This document shows, piece after piece, positions 56,400-64,000 of a DNA stretch of 64,000 bases. The notes beneath the pieces are model-generated. The model did not search any database. It was not told where the DNA came from and was given only the letters and a program-made list of their open reading frames with translations. The stretch lies in contig NC_052137.2 of NCBI RefSeq assembly GCF_016086655.4, positions 37,902,007 through 37,966,006 of the forward strand. Reading direction: 5' to 3'. The position numbers and the translations under genes were made by a program. Position 1 is the stretch's first letter; each line of letters opens with the position of its first letter. Source of the DNA: Lepeophtheirus salmonis. Lineage: Eukaryota; Arthropoda; Copepoda; Siphonostomatoida; Caligidae.

Positions 56400-56930
56400 A
56401 TTTTTGAAAGACGACCCTTTTTTAAATCCCAATAGTAAGTAAAGGAAAAAAATTTCAAATATTTATTTTATTTTCAAAATCCTTAGCTATTCACAGAAAA
56501 AAACTATTTAAAAATCCATAATTATTCTCAAAAAAATAGATTTTTTGCAAAAACATTTCAAAAATCCAATGTTGATCACAAAAAATGAAGTTTATTGGTA
56601 AGCAATTTATAAAAATAAACTTTCAAGTCAAAAAAAATTTCAAATATTAAATTTTTCGTACAAAACTTCCAAAATCCATAGATATTCACAAAAAATAAAA
56701 CTTTCTAGAACTGTTCAAACAAACTAAAATTCTAAAATCTATAGCTATTTATAAAAAATGACATTTTTTGCAAAAATATTTGAAAAATATAATTATATTT
56801 CAAATATAAAATTTTGGATTTTTTTTTTTCATATAGTAAATTTTCTAGCAAGAATTTAAAAAATCATAATTTGGGAGGGGCTACAGCCACTTTAGCCATT
56901 CCCTGACTGACGCACCTGAATTGTAAAGGT
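56400..56930. repeat. A/T-rich tandem repeat family E, longest array
   Basis: About eight degenerate units carry the repeated phrases AAATCCTTAGCTATTCACAG, AAATCCATAATTATTCTCAA, AATCCATAGATATTCACAAA and AAATCTATAGCTATTTATAA, alternating with TTTTTTGCAAAAA. The array ends at a GC-richer terminus (TTTGGGAGGGGCTACAGCC) that is the reverse complement of the start of the copy at 43160. Confidence 0.6.
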
Positions 56931-57179
56931 GTACAATAGCAAAATTTACTTTGGTCTAAAAAATTTTAAATATTTTGTTTTTCAAGCAAACATAAATAAG
57001 CTTCTCTTTTTGATTATAAATATGTTAGTCCTTCAAATTTAACTCTTTTGTAAAAGGTAAATCTAAAATTAAGAAAAAAAAAACAGATTATTTTTCTTTT
57101 GTACAAAAAATTATTTGCCGTTTACATAAAAAAAATATACTTGTGTGCCATAAAAGACTTAGTCTTAAAAATTTGTTGC

Positions 57180-57310
57180 AGAGTTATAATTTAAAATCCT
57201 TGTTGTACTCAGAGAAGAATTGAGGATCGACATCGGAGTAAATTTTGCAAATATCCTTGCTCCTCATTTCCTCCTTCCTTGTCACAGCTGTTTGTGGTTT
57301 GGTTATCCTA
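57180..57310 (-). repeat. Dispersed repeat family A, central part
   Basis: TAATTTAAAATCCTTGTTGT, ACTCAGAGAAGAATTGAGGA, TCGACATCGGAGTAA and CTTGTCACAGCTGTTTGTGG are the reverse complement of the family centre. Flanking blocks are missing. Confidence 0.7.
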
Positions 57311-57959
57311 TCCTATCTCGGATATACTCTTAGAATAATCATGGAATAAGTACAAAAGACTTCTACCATCACTACGTATAATAATCATATTGAAGGCACT
57401 GTAAAAATTCTTCTGATAATTAGTTATTTAGCCTTATATTACCACGCCACCTGGCGGATAATTTTTGTTTTGTTTACCCATGCCCTTTTCAAAGAACTTT
57501 GTTCACACCTTAATTCCATTTTATTTATTCAAGATTGTCAGTTATATTTTATTTTTTAATTCTCATAATGTGAATTCATAATCTTACAATGTGCAGTCAT
57601 GCTTAATTGCATGTAATTAAGTGATTTGTAGTAATTTTTAAATATCTTTATGTATTAGCTTAATTATTAAATATTATAGAAATAAGCTAATAAAAAATTG
57701 TTTCTTCCTTTCAAATATCATAAAAAATACATTCAAGAGCTTGAATAAATTACCTCAATTATTATTAGTGCTTTTATAAGGATTTTGACAATTAAATAAT
57801 TAATATGTCGCACGTCAACACAAAAGTGAACTTGAATGATTTTTTTTTTTTCAAAATTGAACCGTGATTATATTTGTACTGCTGTATGGATTATTGTCAC
57901 TATCTAATACAACTATTTTGATTTTTCATCCTATGTAGCAAAAATTACTCATAGTAAAT

Positions 57960-58137
57960 TCAGGGTTTCTTGGAGAGACAGTAAAAAAACATGTATTTTA
58001 CATTAACAAATCCTTGTAAGCTTCTCAAGACATTGAACGACATGGAGAAGGAGTTCCTCCTCAAGGCTTGTATCAGGTTCAGGGCCAGTTTGGAGGCTGT
58101 AGTTGAAGCTGGAGGCCGTTGGTTTGAGTGATTGACT
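57960..58137 (+). pseudogene. Mariner-like transposase C-terminal fragment
   Basis: The reading KTLNDMEKEFLLKACIRFRA followed by SLEAVVEAGGRWFE and a stop matches the last 35 residues of mariner transposases (family: lk..in.m...fl.kac..FR.RLeavIea.GgwfE). The preceding 40 codons resemble the linker after the catalytic domain only faintly. No terminal repeat was found. It is isolated from other mariner pieces. Confidence 0.65.
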
Positions 58138-58679
58138 TTACTATGGACCTTTACATGTAAGAGAAAAATATTTTGAAACTGATGAATTAATTTTGGGAAA
58201 TAAGTTGGAATATACAATTCATTAAATTCTCCGAATTTAAAATCAACACTTTGTATATGTGGTTAAGACTAAAAAATTATATATACATCTCTTATGTTGA
58301 AATTGCAACTTTTCTAATAAAAAGTTGATCTGTGTGTGTAAGAATTTGTACACATACTCTATGACTATTCATATTGTAATACAAATATAGTATGTTTGAA
58401 AAAAAAAAAAAAGTTAAAAAATTGCTGTCCATGTTGTGTCAATAAAATGTTTTTTTTTAAAATTTAAAATTGATTTATAAGTCTCAAATTTTGTACACAT
58501 ATTTCTGTACTACTGTTATATAAATTGTAATAAGATAAAAAAATTATGTTAAAATATAAAAAGTAACTTTACGCGTTGAGGCACATCACAATTTTTAATT
58601 AAGTCCACTGAATAAAGATACAAATTTCAATTTTTAAAGTAATTTATATCTTAAGAAGAATAAAAAAGTATTTTATCAA

Positions 58680-58770
58680 AATCAGTGATTCCCAACCTTT
58701 CTTGATTATATATGGGGTCTGATGCCAACACCAAGGGGGCATTAATTGATGTTGGGCCAAATGTGCATTT
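58680..58770 (+). repeat. Solo hAT-type terminal repeat
   Basis: CAGTGATTCCCAACCTTTCT at about 58682 matches the common hAT end CAGTGGTTCTCAACCTTTTT. It is followed by a GC-richer GGGGCATTAATTG and TGTTGGGCCAAATG stretch. No partner was found. Confidence 0.4.
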
Positions 58771-59354
58771 TATATAAAACACCGTGAAAACAAAAAAAAA
58801 ATTCATATTCATACTATGACACTACCAATGTAACAAAGTCACTCCAAACAAGTATTGGACATGTTCGGTTTCTGTTTTGTTTTGTTCAAGCTATTACTAT
58901 TGTTTCTTCCCCCCTCCATTGACAAATTAACTGTCTTTGGACTAGATTATATAAATAATCAATTAGTCATGATTGAAATATATGATAGTTTCTTCTACAA
59001 AAAACGACTGTATATATTGATATTAAATTAGATTATTCAATTTTAATGCACATAATTTTGATTATTAAGGGTTGGGGTGAAGCATTAATCGCTTTACATA
59101 TTAAAATATGCATGAATACATTTTTGGAAAGGTTAAAAAGAAATAAACAGTCAGCTACCCTAAATCAAATGAACTAAACTAAAAAATAAATAAATATTTA
59201 TACATATGTTACACAAATCCATGAAATAATTATTTTTGGAAAAAACTTTACTGAGTTTTCAGTGATAATTATAAAATATTTTTAATTCTTATATTTTTTC
59301 AAGTATTTTGTATGTACTCATGTACGACGGAAATTAACTTTGAGGATTTTTTTT

Positions 59355-59600
59355 GGAGTTATAACTTTAAATCCTTGTTGGACTCAGAGTAAAATTGAGA
59401 ATCGACATTGGAGTAATTCTTACCAATGTTTTATTTATTCCCTTCTCCCCCACTTCCCTTGTCAAAGCTAATAAGTATGTGATTTTATGAAACTTGATGA
59501 CAGCAAGCCTACACTCCCGTAAGATATTTTTCAAATTGTCAGGTTTACCATGTTGAGTATCGGTTTCTTTTTTTTTTAAGATGTCCGAAATATACAATAT
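59355..59600 (-). repeat. Dispersed repeat family A, central to 5' part
   Basis: GAGTTATAACTTTAAATCCT, TGTTGGACTCAGAGTAAAA, AATCGACATTGGAGTAATTC, TTTTTCAAATTGTCAGGTTT and GTATCGGTTTCTTTTTTTTT follow the family order in reverse complement, with a small deletion at the AGCTGTGACAAGGG block. Confidence 0.75.
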
Positions 59601-59609
59601 TTTCATCAC

Positions 59610-60955
59610 TACTCATAAGTCATATCTTTTATATACAAAAATAAACTTTTCAATCTTCCTCCTCCCCCTCCGTTTTTTTCTGCCTAGCGACAGTTTTTTT
59701 TTCTTCACTCTATTATTAAAAATTAGAAGGGAAGGGGAGATTACATTAACCAGTTAATTCGTCTTGGATGAACACTTTTGAAATCTGATAAATAATTTTT
59801 CAAGTAGTAACATGAAGGAGATTGAATTAGACAATTAATTCGTCTTGGATTACAGCTATTCAAATGAAAACTTATGAGAATTTAATCTGTTCAATAAAGC
59901 CAAATGGTGACATTGAATAATTAATTTGACATATTACTTTGGTAATATTTTGAAGTCCTATGGCCCATAAGTATTCTATTGAAGCATTGTATATTACACA
60001 GGATACTAATTTATTTGGAGGTACAGTAATTGTACAGTTGTTTTATATTTGGTGCATGTATTAGTGATCTTCCCTTTAGGCGATTTAAGAGTAGGTTAGT
60101 TTATTCACATCACATAACAATTTCATTGTCACCCCTGAGGCGTCCGTGGAACGGGTAGACTCATACTAGTCTACTTAAATATTTGTAAAGCTAAGTTCCC
60201 AGATAATTATTTAATTGTCAGTGTTAATCTCTGCTGATTTCTAATAATTTTTAATACTCCTAGATAAAACGCTCGATGAATATCAATATTTATCAATCAA
60301 AAATTGCCTTGAAGGTTTGGTGATGTTGTTTTCAGACTTCTTTACTGATTAGTTTATATATCTGTAGCAAATAGAAAGTATATTAAATATTATAAGCTTT
60401 TTGCTTATCTCATAAAAAACTTGGTTAATCCTTGCTGAATCTATTAAAGCTCTATACAACACCAGATAGAAATAATAGAGAGTTAAAAGATATGATACTT
60501 TTAAAAATAATATATAATGAAATCCACATTATGAAATTTTATTCTTTATGTTTGGTTAGATTAAAATTGTATTTAAAAAATAATAATTTATAACTATATT
60601 ATATATGGTACTCCATTGATATGGTAAAATAATGTCATTATATTTGGGTTGTGGGAAAACGAATATATCAAAACGACGTAGAATAATGATTGAATTATTA
60701 TTATAATGATCTTTATTTGCTTGAACCTTTGCGGCAAATACTGTTAATCCATTTAGAATAGCAGAGATAACCGAGAAGGAGATGATTGATAAAGTTATGG
60801 ATTAGAGTGATTCCAACAGAAGACTTAAAAATTTGCCAAGAAAAAAAAAAAAACTCAGCTCCTGAGTCAAGATTATTACTAATGGTAAAGTAATTGAAAG
60901 GCCATTAGATATTTTAGAATATTTTTATTCTTGAAAGATAACATTTACCATTTGC
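59610..60955. other. AT-rich tract, no supported feature
   Basis: A short word, TTAATTCGTCTTGGAT, is repeated at about 59755 and 59836. No coding or RNA feature is recognised. Confidence 0.45.
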
Positions 60956-60959
60956 CCAG

Positions 60960-61075
60960 ATGAAAGCACGCCCTTTAGAATGGGGTGTACAATAGAAAAG
61001 ACGGGCAGAATGGCTTTGATTCCTAAAAAAGGAGATGCGACGGATGTTAATCACTGGAGGCTAGACTTGTTCAAG
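60960..61075 (+). pseudogene. LINE reverse-transcriptase fragment
   Basis: The reading MGCTIEKTGRMALIPKKGDA followed by TDVNHWR is the conserved RT segment before the palm (family: ...eGri.LIPKkGd..d..nWRPItL). It aligns with GRIALIPKKGLPMDVNNW in the LINE at 62800. Only this block is kept; the frame and similarity end after HWR. It is an isolated internal fragment. Confidence 0.65.
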
Positions 61076-61079
61076 TTTT

Positions 61080-62795
61080 AACTTTTTTTCAATTTGAGGA
61101 CTGAAGCGTACAGTGATACCTACAAATATGTAAATTTGTAGGTATTGTTTTGAATTATAGATGCAACCTCCTGATGGTCTAGTAACTCGATCCACAAAAT
61201 TCGAATAAAGTAATAAATATTTTATTAAAACTTAACAAATGATGTCTTGTAAAATTCCCAATATAATGTTGTTAAGCCTATTTTTAAAACCGTTCGACTG
61301 TTTATCATGTAATTCAGTATCTCATATTTTAGTGGGTTATTTTTAAATAGTTCACTAACCGCCTTAAAAAAAGAATGTTCACTAACAAACGGTTCATGAT
61401 TTATTTTACTTTATGAAATATCATATGTCATCCCATGGTTTTAATAATAAACCATCAAATAGTTTGTCATTTAAGGGATACTAAATGAAAGAAATGCATC
61501 TAGTTTTAATCAATCAAATTTATTTATGACAATATAAAATTAATTTTACCCTTTTAGATGATTTTTTTTCCCTTTATTTTTATCTTTGTATGTAATAAGT
61601 AACAATAGAATAAAAGACTTTCATGCAACGTTATTTAATAGTTCATAATTCATTACTCATTCAATTTTGCGAGATAAAAAGGTTTAGTGTACTCCACAAT
61701 TTTCTAAGAGATTATGAATTTATATTATTTTAAATTAGATAGAGCAAAGTGGCGGATTTTTAAAATCCTTTTATAATACATACTTCACTTATAAAACAAA
61801 AACTGTTATTTTTTAATTTCCTATTGAAAAAAAAAAAAAAAAAAAATGGAAATATTACATCATTTAAGAAGAAAATTCTAGAATTTAGCACGCTGTAAAT
61901 AATAACTACTTCCAAAGATTCAAAATGTTTTAAAGAATATTCTCCTAAATTAATTTTTTATTTCAATTTTTTTCAATGGAGCACATCAAAAGACTTCTAA
62001 TCATTTTATCTGTCAAAAACTAACAATGCAAACGTTGTGAAGATGTTTATCAACATAATAAACAATAATTTTAGAATCAAATGAAAATTGAATGAGGTAA
62101 GGGTTGTCTCAAAAATAGGTTTGTCCAAGTTCAGGCTTATCTCCGCTAAGAAATCAAGTGCCTACTAAAATTTAAAGGAATTAATTTCCCAAATTTGAAT
62201 TGTTTATTATATTGATGTTGTTTAAAACACAGACCAAAATTGAATTTTTTTTTATTTTATCGATTTTTAGGTGTTGTAGGAAATCAGTTTGGGAAATGGA
62301 AAAATTATTTCATTAAACACAAGGGAAGGAAAACCCCGTATTTCCCGTCACGCCTTAATTAAAAGTTTAGTTCATGATAACCTGAAATTATATGCCTTCA
62401 AGATGTAAATGCATCTTGTATATTGAAATGCCCTATTTTTATTCCTCATAATTATCATTACTTTTTCACAGGCTCTGGTACGGATAGGGGAATACTTTCT
62501 CAAATTTCAAAATCAATCGAAGAACCTAAATTTGTTACAGAATTATTAAGAATTGGTGATTGGCATAAAATTTTATTCCAACAAAAAGTGGTGGTTTTTA
62601 TCTAATGAACACATATGGACCAAATGTAAAATGTCCCACCTTTTTTCAATCTATTATAAATGTTTGTCAGAATTACTTTTATCCCCATTGATTAAATGTT
62701 GAATTATATAATGCGAATCGCTGGTACCCCCAATCGAAAAAACTTTATCTAAACTCATAATAGAACTGTATTTAAATTAAAAAATTAGAATTTTG
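61080..62795. other. AT-rich tract, no supported feature
   Basis: A run of about 20 A lies near 61827-61846. A 60-codon frame at 62423-62605 shows no domain. The sequence directly upstream of the LINE may contain its decayed endonuclease 5' part, but I could not read it. Confidence 0.4.
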
Positions 62796-62799
62796 AACC

Positions 62800-64000
62800 T
62801 AGAAGATATTGTGTCCTCCGAAAATTAGCCAGAAGACTTCCCGAGTCGATCTGGGTCTTGTCTCTATATCTATCTTATCCAAAACTAAAAACGCTTTTTA
62901 TTGGTCTTGCCCTGATTCAGATCATAAGCTCATTGAAATTGTTTTCCAATTTTATAGACCTAATAAACGCTTTCAATCCCCGAAATGGAAATTGGAAGAC
63001 AAAAATAATATCAACAAATTTCAAACACGTTCTATTAGTCAATATACCCCTTCATTTAATTTAAATAAACTTGGTCATCTTCTGATTCAAATAGTTAAAT
63101 CTACTACTTAAAAGTTTGTTCGTAAAAAAAAGAAAGAGAGAAATGTTGTTTCAAAAAGATATTGAGGAAATGCTAGCAAAAGGTTTCTTATTTCTACGTA
63201 CTATTACTTCCGATACTATAAACTTATTTCGATTCTCAGAATTTGCGGAAATGGAATTTAAAGCAAAAATCCACAGTGAAAATTTCGCCTGTAAATATTA
63301 AAAACACTTTCTTCCTAAATAACGTTTTTCTACCTTTATCATAAGAAAATTATCAATGAAGACAATATAACCACAGCCTCTCGGGCCATATTGAATCTTT
63401 TTGGTTGCGCTTCCAAAAGATTGTTGGTGGTGAGAGAGTTAATTTTTCACGGCCAAAATTAGGTAAGCAGTCGATTTTTACTAAATAAGTTATAACTTCT
63501 TTTATGAAAAAGAACTTTAAAGATGGGAAAGCTTCGGAGCCTGATGGTGTCAATGGTAAAACCTTCACTCGGTGCATTGATGGGGTTGCTCTTTACTTGG
63601 TTGAGGTAGGAAAGTCCAAGGAAATATATGGGCATCTTTCAAAGTTGTTGACGAAGGGTAGGATAGCCTTGATTCCCAAGAAAGGTTTGCCTATGGATGT
63701 CAATAACTGGATATCAATTACTGTTCTTAATGAAAGCTATAGAATCCTTTTTGGTATTGTTGCAGCATAAATGGAGCCAAATTTAAATTATAAGCTTGAC
63801 CTGGAAGAGAAAGGGTTGTTGAAGGGGAGGATAATTTCTGACATATCCAGAAATATTTAAGCTGGAATTGAGAGTATACAAAATACGCAAGATTTGGTGC
63901 AATAATTGTAATTGACTGGTGTAAGGCATTTGAGTCCATTTTACATGTGTATATTCTGAGACCAAAATATAAACACGTTCGTAGAAGATTTTTCTACCCA
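62800..64000 (+). pseudogene. LINE ORF2: endonuclease end to RT palm, cut by window edge
   Basis: Frame 62809-63111 carries SKTKNAFYWSCPDSDHKLIE followed by IVFQF, the end of an apurinic-type endonuclease with its SDH signature. Next come a linker (LFQKDIEEMLAK, 63116-63301) and, from 63504, RT boxes: DGKASEPDGVNGKTF, then GRIALIPKKGLPMDVNNWIS and ITVLNESYRIL. Past a stop at 63768 comes EKGLLKGRIISDISRNI, and in another frame VIDWCKAFES. The last is RT box A with the first catalytic Asp at 63914 (family: D..KAFD, here KAFE). In-frame stops and frameshifts show this copy is inactive. The YxDD box and 3' end lie beyond the window. Confidence 0.8.

Noticed and set aside
1..64000. CRISPR arrays, operons, riboswitches, bacterial promoters or phage modules
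   Set aside because: None is present. The repeats are dispersed rather than regularly spaced, and the coding remnants are all eukaryotic transposon proteins.

Overview
The window is strongly AT-rich animal nuclear DNA. I could not defend one intact host gene, and there is no bacterial-style gene organisation, CRISPR array, rRNA or canonical tRNA gene. What can be read is a dense layer of decayed transposable elements (TEs) from several classes, separated by AT-rich sequence without recognisable content. The transposase remnants, especially the mariner-like ones, resemble those I know from caligid copepods (sea lice such as Lepeophtheirus salmonis). That assignment is inference from memory, not from a search.

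Layout. 0-9 kb: dispersed repeats (families A, B and J), two perfect hairpins and a tRNA-like SINE. 9.3-10.7 kb: an element with modular inverted ends that contains a mariner tail, then a second mariner tail. 11-15 kb: a P-element/THAP9-like transposase fragment beside the 3' half of a non-LTR retrotransposon. 15-26 kb: A repeats (one pair head to head), the first C repeat, D repeats and a clear foldback element. 26-31 kb: an internally deleted mariner with both ends, a LINE 3' fragment and a second deleted mariner. 33-34.7 kb: a broken reading frame of an uncharacterised, TE-like protein family next to the second C repeat. 36-39 kb: a mariner split by about 1.7 kb. 41-47.4 kb: the richest block, with a piggyBac remnant, three mariner remnants, a duplicated mariner 5' segment and a hAT transposase interrupted by a small mariner. 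49-60 kb: more A repeats and one end-to-end mariner with terminal inverted repeats and TA target-site duplications. 61-64 kb: LINE endonuclease and reverse-transcriptase sequence running off the right edge.

How the parts relate. Nothing forms a pathway. The parts record successive insertions: DNA transposons (mariner most abundant, plus hAT, piggyBac and P-like), LINEs that could have supplied the machinery for the SINE, and short non-autonomous repeats. Every transposase has stops, frameshifts or deletions, so no element here appears able to move itself. I found no convincing new biological system. The best second looks are the two modular-ended foldback elements, the high-copy A family, the unclassified protein family at 33.2-34.0 kb, the pair of C repeats, and a cluster of TGACGTCA palindromes, mostly inside repeats.
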